Positions 1 through 9,428 of a DNA stretch of 64,000 nt are shown here, in pieces (the first letter of the stretch is position 1; the number at the start of each line of letters is the position of its first letter). The translations under genes and the position numbers were made by a program. The stretch comes from Gongronella butleri (Eukaryota; Mucoromycota; Mucoromycetes; Mucorales; Cunninghamellaceae): NCBI GenBank assembly GCA_025201375.1, contig JAIWZP010000048.1, positions 156,252 to 220,251 of the forward strand. Reading direction: 5' to 3'. The notes below the pieces were generated by a model that saw only the letters and a list, made by a program, of their open reading frames with translations, had not been told where the DNA came from and ran no database searches.

Positions 1-1110
1 ACCTGCCCGCCAATGAAACCTGCGTCACGGCATAAACTCTAGCCCAGTGCTCAAGAAGGATCCGCCCGATTTTTTTGGACTCGAAAATGCCAAAAACCTC
101 AGATTTGTACTATTTTGCATTCATCTGGCCATTTGCATGATCGACCCCGCTCAAAAATACCTGCATCGAAATCAGCGTAAAATTTTCAACAAAAAAGCTT
201 AAAACGCCAAAGCGCTACGACCACTTCTGAAAAATTCAGGGGTCACTCAGGGGTCACACTTTTCAATCTCAGAAAATGCCAAATTTGGGAAATTTCGAAC
301 TCCGAGTGATCAATGCATCCCAAATAGGTAACTCCAACCATTTGCTATTGGCAGACAAAATGACATGTCGCCCCAACTTCAAAAAAAAGCCCAAGGAGTG
401 ACGCATGAACGGCGATCGACTGAGAAAAGTGCCTACTTTGTGCAAGTTTTTTTTCCAAAAATTTAAGGTTTGACACTTCCAAATTAAGGTGGTGGATTGC
501 ATGGAATTTTTGTTTTTTTTTAATTTTTTTATTTTTTAATTTACACGTTTTTGTGCGCTGATGAGTGGGTGGCAGGCTAGTGAAATTACCGATGCAAAAA
601 GTTAAAACACAAGCTAGCGCGCCGTAAGTTATTGCATTAGGTGCTTTGCTCCCCTATTTGTTGTAAACTGCAATAAAATCACAGGTTTATTAGACCAGTA
701 TCGAGCAAATCGCGATTAAAGATTTTGGTGAAAAAGTGAATTTTCTCTGCGATTTTAAGCCATCCATCGATGAAACTGGTCTCGTTCGGCAGAGATGAAA
801 GAGGTGCCTTCGACACGTTAAAAGCGCCGCCAAGCCTTGTCCAATCCGTTGCCGAGAACATCGAGGTCAAAAAAATTGAAATGTTTGAACGACTTTCACA
901 AGCATACAAATATCATGAATCGGGCAAACAAACATTCTGGAAACGACATCCAAGCGTGTTTTTTTTTGAATGGTGCCAGTTTCATCCCGATTCGCGAAAT
1001 ATTTCGAAAGCCACTGCTGAATTTGTGAAAACATCGATATTTTGGATTCATCCGCACAACGACTCAACTGACCTCTGGTTTTCAACGTCATGTCGAAAAA
1101 AGACGCGACA
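1..1110. repeat. Long dispersed repeat, copy A
   Basis: This stretch matches 42690-44000 along nearly its whole length. Shared blocks include the opening CTGCCCGCCAATGAAAC, a block ending GCTACGACCACTT, and a block with GATCAATGCATCCCAAA. Shorter partial copies lie at 42415-42660, 16690-16830 and 61500-61600. On the minus strand (about 502-269) a short open frame is recognisable in the sister copy as well (43260-43006); both contain the peptide WDALITRSSK. That suggests the element once carried coding sequence, but the frame is short and broken elsewhere. I do not recognise the family. No terminal repeats or target-site duplication can be seen because the copy is cut by the window edge. Confidence 0.8.
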
Positions 1111-2270
1111 AAATGGCCTAATGAAACAGTTTTGCAGGCGCTTCAACCATGGTTTGTAGTATTTAAGATTGTATTTGTGAAAATAGATTACTGTAAAAAT
1201 TGTCAAATTTACAAAATTGTTGACTATTCGCCTGGCTGGTCTCTGGTTTTTATTGATTTTGAAAGTAAACGCGCGGAAATGGCATTGTTTTGGCAACGTT
1301 CCTACCCTTTGTTCTTGGCGTTCAAATTGAATTTGCGGTTTTTCGTGAAATTGATGAATGCCTCGACAACGGCCTGATCGACTGCCGGTTTCCAATTTTT
1401 CCTGAAAAACAAGGCGCAAATCGACCACGTGAAGAATTTTCGCGGTGATTAAAGCACGATTTCACCGCGAAATGATTTTTGAAAAAACGGGCTACAGCCA
1501 AGCAAATTTTCAGCAATGTCAAGTTTCTCGTCGAACCAGCCGATTGATATCGGGGTTTTAATTTTTCTGAAAAGAGAGGAGCCAAATCCTATAAGTGGCA
1601 AAATTTCGTGGCTCTGCGACGAGTCCTTGGTAGCGAATGATTTTTCGACTTTTTGAAAAAAGTTGTTGGTCAGCAGGCCGAAATGCATCTGGAGGGTCCC
1701 CCGCTTGATAGGTTTAAGCTCAGCCAGAATATCCAAATCCGTTTGGCAACCTACACGCCAGCGCTATGAGAGTCATGTCATTAGATGCGTCGACCCCTCT
1801 TTTCAATTAAATCTGCAAAAAAATCGGACGTTGACTTAATGGATCACGAGGAACAACAAGCGAACGAAGTCAAATTTTTGAAACTCGAATTTCTCCACCA
1901 GTTTTCGTCTCATGCCCATGAAACTGGGCTCATTTGACTGAGAATCAAATTCTGCATCTTTTGTCTCTGCAAGTTTGCTGCCATGGATTGCTTTGTTCTT
2001 TCCCGAGAAAATTGATGAAGTTGAAATTTTAAATCTGGAGTCGCAAGTGGACAAAGGTTGGGCATCGGCCTTGCAAGACCGGGATAAAATGTTCTTGTCG
2101 CATTACTGTACTCTTGCCGTGAGTAAGTTTTCAGCAAGATCAAACCAGATTTTTACGTGCCAGGATCAAAATTGTGAATTTCTGGAGAAATATCGATTTT
2201 CTCCTCAACGGCCTGACGAACCCCCGGTTTTTATTTTTTGTTTTCGAGAAGCATGTAGCTAGCCAAAAAG
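700..2270. repeat. Degenerate tandem modules, unknown origin
   Basis: The segment around 720-930 aligns with 1850-2060 at roughly 60-65 percent by eye, in the same orientation. Both contain ATGAAACTGG followed by a CTC..TT..GAGA pattern, and later a CCGAGAA..AT block. A further shared phrase, close to CAACGGCCTGA followed by GGTTT and a T-rich run, occurs near 1362-1400 and 2208-2245, and a weaker version near 1533-1570. The pattern looks like an old tandem array with units of a few hundred bases. Minus-strand translations of the 679-909 and 1836-2054 segments align over about 70 residues (C-[ED]-S-R near the start, N-E-[TP]-S-F in the middle), which hints at decayed coding sequence. No function can be assigned. 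Confidence 0.5.
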
Positions 2271-2550
2271 CATAAATCACGATACCGGTAAGCCTCATGA
2301 TAAAATACAGTTCTAAGCACTTTATAGCGAGCATTGCTGCTGATTATTTTAATGAGTTAAGGATTTTCTAGCGATTTTGCAAGGAGGTCGGTCGGCATTT
2401 TATGGCAGAAAAATTAGGTCTTCGTCGGAATCTCGGATCGCTGCTGCGCCAGTTACAACACGGGAAGGTACGTACAGTACAGTAGTAGTAAAAAAACATG
2501 CCTTCTTGTACGTATTTTGCGAAAATGAAATACAGTATTGGAAAAACCAA

Positions 2551-3096
2551 TCAAGGACTACGGTGGTGGTACTTAACTCGGTACTTCTTCTTCTGTGCCA
2601 GGATCCTCCGCCCCGCGTCGTTCCAGAAGACATGCGCCACGCCTTCTTGACGACTGTACAGTAGAATCTGGGGTGGTGGAGAAGTACGGTAGTGTGAACA
2701 AGAAAACAATAAGACAAGAAAATACAATCGCAAACAGATGTACTGTATGAATTTGTCGATGGCCGTAAAAATCGGTTTGTTCGGAATGGCGTCCTCGTCA
2801 CGAACAACTTGTAGCACTGGCAGGTTGCGAGGAAGGCGCACCAGATCGGCCACACTTAGCAAATTTCGATCCAGGCGATTGTGACGATCCTCTGCTGGAC
2901 CGTCCTCTTGCGGTGTTGGGGCCCAACGGGCCAGCGTCTCTGGCGCAAGCACGGAGCGCAAAGTGGGGCGGCGATGGGTCACGTCGACGGCCCGCTTAAC
3001 GAGACGTCCGCAACGTGGTTGTTGTTGCGCATGGCGTGAAGCGGCGCCACGGATGTGGCGAGCAGGGCGCTCGTGGACTCTCTTGGCAGGACGCAT
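2551..3096 (-). CDS. Hypothetical protein, doubtful gene model
   Basis: An open frame on the minus strand starts at an ATG at 3096. Its first 120 or so residues (down to about 2740) are Arg-rich and GC-rich like real coding sequence here, with a stretch RRPTLRSVLAPETLARW. Beyond that the frame enters AT-rich DNA carrying TACTGTA motifs typical of the repeat islands, so the last third is probably not original protein. A purine-rich leader (on the plus strand, 3125-3510) sits directly upstream of the ATG. I recognise no family. It may be a truncated gene whose 3' end was replaced by repeat DNA, or a chance ORF. Confidence 0.3.
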   Translation of the reverse strand: MRPAKRVHERPARHIRGAASRHAQQQPRCGRLVKRAVDVTHRRPTLRSVLAPETLARWAPTPQEDGPAEDRHNRLDRNLLSVADLVRLPRNLPVLQVVRDEDAIPNKPIFTAIDKFIQYICLRLYFLVLLFSCSHYRTSPPPQILLYSRQEGVAHVFWNDAGRRILAQKKKYRVKYHHRSP

Positions 3097-3124
3097 CTTG
3101 ATATTGTATACAAACAAGGGAGTT

Positions 3125-3563
3125 TTATTGTAACAGCAAGAGGGGGTTCAGGGGAGGAGAAACGGTGTTGAAAGGGTGAAGAAAAAAAAGAAAAGAAAAA
3201 AAGGGGGAAAAAAGGAAAGTGGCGGGTCTTTTATGTGCGACAAGGCCAATTGGTCTGCTGCCTTGGCGCACAGACAGATCGAGATTCCAGCGGCGCAGCA
3301 AAAGGAGAAAAAGCGGGGCAAAGGAGAAGATCGGCCATTGCTCGATGGGGAGAGCAGCTACAAACTTGTGAGAGAGTGCGTTTGAAAGCCACGAGCCATG
3401 GCCAGATGATGGTGTTGGAATTGGGCGGCGGCCAAAGGAAAAGAGAAGGACTGGAAACAAAAAGGAACGAAAGGGAGCAAGAAAAAAAAAAGAGTTGTGG
3501 ACAATGCTCACGAATTGGATCGTGACAGCGATACGGTGGCGAATTGGCTGTGCTGCTTTGTCC
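3125..3563. other. Purine-rich spacer between two minus-strand features
   Basis: Long A/G runs on the plus strand give spurious low-complexity frames on both strands. It could be the leader of the 2551-3096 ORF. I see no convincing gene, RNA or repeat in it. Confidence 0.4.
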
Positions 3564-5240
3564 TTAAATGTTGCTTACCGGTAATTGGCCTTGGGTGCTG
3601 CTTAAACCATCTGTGTTGAGACCCATTGCTGCGTTGTCAGGGCTGACAAAATACGCGCAGGCTGATTTCAGGACGTGCTCCAGATGGCTCCTAACAGCCA
3701 TCACATCCCGCTGGACACCGGCAACTTGAGCAGATTCAGAGCTGGTCGTCGCTTGCTGCTGAAGTATCATGTTTCGGATGATCTCCTGGTTGCTGTCAAT
3801 CTTGTTGCTTAAATTTTGCAATTGCTCGGCGAACAAGAAGGTCCTGGGGTTCTTCCGCAACGTTGATTGCAGAAAGCAATTGCTCCTCAAATGTGAGGTG
3901 GTATTCGGGGTCGCTAAAGACAAGAGTGCCGAAAAAAAAGGATGGTTCGGCCAGCAGTCAACGCAGTTCATCAACACGGAATCTTGGAGCAGCACGCGGC
4001 GCATTGTCGCCAGAAGGTTGAGAAACGCTTCCGCGCAAATGGAATACTCTGCTCCATCGAGTTTTTTGTGCGTGACCTTGTTGAGCCATTCTTCAACTTG
4101 CGGAAAGATTTTCTTTTGCAGCGACTCGGGGGGTCCAAATTTGCTCTGGGCAGCCAGTAAAAGCCCTTTTCCGAGGAAAACCCATTGATGATGCGAATGG
4201 ATTTGCGAGGGAGAGCAAGCAGGTACAGTAGCGCTTTTCCATGCTTCCAGTTTCCCAACGACCGTGGCGGCGCAGGTCTTCTTCTTCCGTCGCACCATCG
4301 ATTTCCGCCAATTGGGCACCACTTCCACGGCCAGAATGTGTTTTCTTGGAAATGCGAATGTTCAAGTCCTCAAACATGCATTTCACAGCCCTAAGCTGCG
4401 TTCGATAGGTCATTGCATTTTCCGGGTAGCCATTCTTGAATGCCTTGACATCAAACCCAAGTCGCGTTTTTCTCAAAATTTGGGAATTCTTCGCCTGAGA
4501 TGTGCCATCGATAAAAAAAGTATTGTGCAAGGGTACCAAACGCACACACACGGTGGTCCTTGTGTCGGATGGCGCCACCAAACTCAACCTTGCCGAACTT
4601 GTTAGTTTTTCCATGGTCGAGACGAACCACCAACGCAGGACATTCGCTAAATCCTTCATCAGGAAAGTGCACTTTGCAAAGATCCGAAATCAATGTCTCG
4701 AGAGCTTTCACCAAGCAACAGCATCATATGCTGGAGCAGAAACCAAGTACGATCCCTGAGCGAGGAATCTCTTTGTTGATCAAAAAAAAAAAAAAACATC
4801 GAGATTTGCACAAGCTGGTCACCAGAGTAGCCGTCCTGAGCAGTATGCGCGCCACGACCCACATATTCTTCACGCTTGCTTTTGTGCTCCGCAATGCGCT
4901 TGTTCTTCATCCAGGCTTGCAATGCCTTGCCTCGAATCTTCCCAGGTTCCACACCCGAGATTTTCTGAATGACTTGCGTTGAATGCAAATCAATCAAGGC
5001 CTTCACCTCCATTGAGTACAATTCGAAGGATAAATCACAAGGCGTGCCATCGCCGCGTTTTTTGGATGGGTGGCCACGGGCCTACGGCGAGATACGATGT
5101 CCTCCAAACACACCAAGATCTTTTCCTCTGTGACGGCGGGACCATCAGCATATTGTCTCTCGGCACAGAAATTCTATAAAAGACATTCGCATTCAATTCG
5201 ACCTCTACATACGTTCTCTTGAGCTGCTGCGCAACCATTC
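3564..5240 (-). pseudogene. Decayed Crypton-type tyrosine recombinase (CBF3/Ndc10-like)
   Basis: Read in pieces on the minus strand this is a recombinase of the Crypton/Ndc10 family. In order: an N-terminal piece with VTEEKILVCLEDIV (about 5140-5090); a segment with SMEVKALIDL and HTAQDGYSGDQL (5020-4830); LRDRTWFLLQHMMLLLGE (about 4765-4710); VVRLDHGKTNKFGKVEFG and YFFYRWHISGEEFP (4660-4480); DVKAFKNGY, then KKTHSGRG, RRHGRW and KRY (4460-4225), which fit the H-x-x-R and nucleophilic Tyr boxes; and a C-terminal half with FPQVEEWLNKV and a Gln-rich tail (4180-3564). The pieces lie in different frames. Single-base shifts are visible near 4690, 4462 and 4185, and one or more near 5030. No intron explains the shift near 4462, where one extra G breaks W-F-D-V-K. 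I read it as a dead mobile-element copy rather than a host kinetochore gene. Confidence 0.8.
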
Positions 5241-5457
5241 ATGGCTTACAATGAGTTTTTCTTGTCTTGGTTTAAGCTACCCAGCGTGTTTGTCGGTCTC
5301 ACTTCTTGCGTAAAAGGTGTTCATTGTTTGGCGCACGTCTTCCTGGCCTCGCTCCGTGTTTCTATCATTAGCGGATGTGCTGCTGCTAGCAGTCTCACGT
5401 GACGCATTAGATCGAGATCAGGGAGAGGGCATAATAAAGGTGTTTCAAAACAAAAAA

Positions 5458-5490
<33 letters not shown>

Positions 5491-6602
5491 AAAGAAAAGA
5501 ATTGACCCCTTTTCCCCTTTTTTGTATTGAATGGAAAAAAAAAGATCTCCGCGGCAGCCCAAAGTTTCTCCTTCAAATGCATCCATCCCCGTGTCACTGC
5601 GACCACCAGATGACGTGCAATAAAAATCGCGAGTTCAAAAGCTCCATTTCGCGCAAAACGCGATTGAAGGTGTTTGAGACCATGTTTTCGTCACAATACT
5701 ACCCTGGTTTGCAACCCACCAGCAAGAGCTTGATCTGCCGCGTACGTGACTATCCATGATCAAAGAAAAAGTCCGAGTTTTGGAAAATAAGCGCGTCGCA
5801 AAGTTAAGTGGCACTTTAGGCGATTTTCTGACGCGTGATTTATCGCGTGTCCCTCTGGCTTATAAAATCGATGTACCTGGCCCACAAGTTGCTGGTAGAC
5901 GTGTTGGCACGGCTCTAGGACGAGAGTTTAAGGTGCTATTATCCAATAAAGTTAAATCCAAAATCATCCATTGCTCGATACGTACTTGTCTGGGCGAATG
6001 GCCCGCTTTTTGGGTATACTAGTCATTTCTCCAAGGGCTGCATCCTTCGTGCAAGTTTGGTGCTCTTTAGGCGAGCTGGTTTTCCGCTCGGGCGCCTTGT
6101 TAGATATGATTTTGATTTGCGCGTTGAGCCCACCTCATGGCTTTTTCGGCGCTGCAACCCCCCCTCCGCGTCGTACACGTGGGACGTGTTCTGTGGCACC
6201 GTGGGCCTGGATTGGTGCATTTTTGTCATGATGCACTTGTGAACCCCGTGATTTCCGCTATTTTCTGTTGTTGCTGCTTTTTTGATTGACAACCAACGGC
6301 GCCAGCGTGATGGATATCTGGTGCGGTGGACGTAGTGGGCGTAGGTTCAAGAATGGATGAAATGGGCAATTGTGCGCGGGCGGATGGATAAAATTTATAC
6401 GCCGCACGCGGATCAGTGCCCCAGTGCGCGGGAAGAAATGGCCAATGACCCTGTTTAAGCGCACGTGTTGAAAGTCAGCGGTCGAGACGCTTCGATAAAA
6501 GTGGCTTGGGGGCGGGTTAGTGGCTCGAAACAAGAAAAAAAATAATCCCAGCTTCTTTTTTTGTTTTTTCTTCTTTCTTTCACTTTTCTTATTCACATCA
6601 AC
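5241..6602. other. Intergenic region with long poly(A) tract
   Basis: No supportable gene. An AATAAA at 5432-5437 is followed within about 25 bases by an A tract of about 30 (near 5460-5488), resembling the 3' end of a retroposed transcript. The right end, with CT-rich DNA just before the eEF1B-beta ATG, is presumably that gene's promoter and leader. Confidence 0.4.
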
Positions 6603-7553
6603 ATGTCTGTTACTCTCCCCTCTGGCTTGGCCTACAAGATCCTCAACGGCTTCTTCGAGAACGCCTCTTACGTCCGTGGGTAGGTGTTGTTTTCTCGCTC
6701 GTTTTGCCCAAAAAGCGCGTACGCGCTTTTTTCAAGTCGACCCCCTGCCGAAACTGACACGCTTTTTTTTTTTTTTTTCAAAACTAGCGTCGAGGCCTCT
6801 GACTGCGACAAGGCTCTCTTTGAGTCTCTCTCCGAGGGTGCCAATGCCCAAGACTACCCCCACTTGGCCCGCTGGTACGCTCACATTGCCGCCGTCCAGG
6901 GCTTGACCGCCAAGTAAGTTACTATTTTTTTTCTAATTGCGTTGCCACGCGATTTTGGAGACCATCCTGGTGTGTATGATGATGATGACTGATTGTGTTC
7001 TTTTTCTCTCCTTTTTTGTTTTACCCCTGTTTAGGGCTGCCGCTGCGCCCTCTGCCGCTGCCGCTGCTGAGGAGGACGACGACGACGTCGACTTGTTCGG
7101 CTCCGACGACGACGAGGTCGATGAGGAGGCCGAGCGTGTCAAGGCCGAGCGCGTTGCCGCCTACAACCTCAAGAAGGCTGCCAAGCCCAAGACCATTGCC
7201 AAGACCACCGTCACCCTTGGTAAAGAAGAAAAAAAAGTGCAAGATGAGCGAGCATTGAAAATGCTAACAATGTTGCGACATGCCCCTTTTTTTTAAAAAA
7301 AAAAATAGACGTCAAGCCCTGGGATGATGAGACCAACATGGACGAATTGACCGCCGGTGTCAAGGCGATCACCATGGACGGTCTGTTGTGGGGTGGTTCC
7401 CAGTTGGTTGCCATCGGCTTTGGCATCAAGAAGCTCCAGATCAACTGTGTTGTTGAGGACGACAAGGTCTCCATGGACGACTTGCAAGAGGCTATTGAGG
7501 GTCTTGAGGACTATGTCCAGTCGGTCGATGTTGCCGCCATGCAAAAGATCTAA
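6603..7553 (+). CDS. EFB1: Translation elongation factor 1-beta (eEF1B-beta)
   Basis: Exons 6603-6679, 6788-6913, 7035-7219 and 7309-7553 join to a 210-residue protein, normal for the family. It is the guanine-nucleotide exchange factor that reloads eEF1A with GTP during translation elongation in the cytosol. The N-terminal 70 residues match the GST-C-like domain that binds eEF1B-gamma. An Ala- and acid-rich linker follows, with the DLFGSDDDE signature. The C-terminal exchange domain has [26 protein letters not shown] and the closing AAMQKI. The start ATG at 6603 sits in a CA-rich context after a CT-rich leader, as expected for a highly expressed ribosomal-type gene. Third codon positions are strongly C-biased compared with neighbours, which also fits high expression. 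Identification is secure. Confidence 0.97.
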
Positions 7554-7688
7554 GCAGTTCCTCCTCTTTATTTTTTCTTCTTCATTGCATTTTTATTAAA
7601 AGAAATCCAACGCTCTCTCTTCCTCTCTCTTTTCATCTTGATTTTGTGTGTCACACTTGTTTTCACGCGAGATTTGTCGCGCGTTCCA

Positions 7689-7722
<34 letters not shown>

Positions 7723-7884
7723 GCGCTTGTGCGCGTGTCCCCTCATCGGGCTCGTCATCTGTCGCTCCTCACTCTCCGCTGTTAGCCTGTCCTTTTTGCC
7801 CCCTTTTTTTGGGTGCGTCGGCGAATTCTTGTTGCTTTTCTCTCTTTTCGCTCTTTTTTTACTTTTCTGCACAAAATCATCCTG
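7554..7884. other. Spacer with long poly(T) tract
   Basis: Contains the 3' end of the eEF1B-beta transcript and the promoter of the J-protein gene. A run of about 30 T lies near 7690-7721. No gene is seen. Confidence 0.5.
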
Positions 7885-9207
7885 ATGTCCGTGACCACGG
7901 CGTCCATGCTTAAGGCGTCGACGTCGACGACGACCGAACCATTCGATGATGCGGCGGCGGCGGCTGCGCGGCCCATTGACGACATTCTTGCCGCCGTCAA
8001 TTACTTTGACGTGCTGGGTGTGCACAAAAAGGCGACGAATGACGAGATACGCAGCGCATATATCAAGGTACACCTCCAATGATGACAGCACTCGTGCGCC
8101 GTGGTGTTTGTCGCGTCATACAGCTTTTTTTTATTTTATTTTTTATTTTTTTGTCTTTTGTGGGGCCCATGGCCATTAGAAGAGCAGGGTGTGCCATCCG
8201 GACAAGCTGCCCAACGATCCGCGTGCGACGGCGTGTTTCCAGCGTAAAAAGAGAACACAAAAAAAACAACTGAAACACGCAAATCCAAATTTTTTTTTTG
8301 GGTCATATCGCTCCCCCTCTCCCCTTATTTTGCCTTTTATAGGCCTGACGGAGGCACATGAAACGCTCATCCACCCGCGCTCACGTTTAAATTATGAAAT
8401 CACACTGGAAGCCGATCCGTCGCACGCCATGATGAATTATCCTATGGATGAAGCGACGGCTCAAGAGGTGTTTGAGCGTGTTGTGCACCAGGTATTTGTT
8501 TTTTTTATGAGGGGAGAGGGTGCTACGCTTATCAGCAGAAGCGACGGTGGGGCAGGGGGGCCGAGGCAACGCGTGTTCCATGGCTGAGGGGCGTGTCGAT
8601 GAGCTGACCCGAGTCCTTTTTTATTTTTATCTCTTAGTTGTACACAGAGATGGTGGATGGGGAGTTTGAGACGATGAGGGTGATTCTTGGTAGGGCCGAG
8701 TCGTTGTCTGTGGCACAGACACGTGAAATTGGGACGATGACAGCTCATGCACTTATTTTTTTTCTTGTAAAATTGGCAAGGTGCGGTCAATGAGGCGTCG
8801 CCATATCTCAAAGTGTCGGATGACCTGATCAATCACACAGAGGACGCGCTGCGCAAGATCCGTGATCTGATGTTTTGTAATCATGGCTCCTTTTTTTCAC
8901 TTTTTTTCAGCACTAATGCCCGTTTTTGGTTTCAACAGCAACGCAAAAGTATTATCGTGTGATTGAAGATGAACTGTTGCGGCTGTACGAGCTGCAAATG
9001 GCATTGCGGTCGCTAGGGCTCTTTGAGCTGCGGTCGCGGTTGCGGCTGTCGCTGGCGATCAGCCGATCGCTGCTTGAGTTGCCGATCCTGATCAACAACG
9101 CGACTAAAAAAGACCATCCGACGGGCATCTTGGGTGCGTATGTCGAGTCCATGCTGCAAAAAGTAGCGACTGCTCTTGAGACTGGAGAGCAGTACGCGTC
9201 AAGGTGA
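7885..9207 (+). CDS. J-domain (DnaJ/Hsp40) co-chaperone
   Basis: Six exons (7885-8067, 8180-8243, 8343-8491, 8638-8689, 8781-8876, 8939-9207) encode 270 residues. A J domain spans about residues 39-98: YFDVLGV, then the catalytic HPD at 67-69 in CHPDK, then LTEAHETL and RSRLNYE. J domains stimulate Hsp70 ATPase. There is no Gly/Phe region, zinc finger or classical substrate-binding domain, so it is a class C (type III) J protein. The remaining 170 residues are mostly helical and end in a Leu-rich region that I cannot match with confidence; a relation to the Caj1/Djp1 X-domain is possible but unproven. No signal peptide or membrane segment is visible, so it is likely cytosolic or nuclear. A polyadenylation hexamer AATAAA lies at 9217-9222. 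Confidence 0.85.
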
Positions 9208-9428
9208 CGCTTTTGCAATAAAATTGCTGTTTTTCATGATACCATTCATTCTTGGTCCTTATATTGAAAAGATGATCCAGAGGAGCGGGGTTTCAAATGT
9301 CGAAGCATGGGCGCGCGCTGCCCTTTTCTTGTCGTGAGGCACCGCACCCCCCATTTTTTTCCGCTCTCGTTTCCACTTTTTTTTTTTTTTTTTTTTTTCA
9401 GTCTTTTTACTGCTGTTTTTCTCTGTTT

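Noticed and set aside
5756..6022. Open frame of 88 codons on the plus strand
   Set aside because: No motif, no promoter or intron signals, and base composition like the surrounding spacer.
7021..7258. Arg/Pro-rich and Val/Gly-rich frames overlapping the eEF1B-beta acidic region
   Set aside because: Shadows of low-complexity codons in the real exon.
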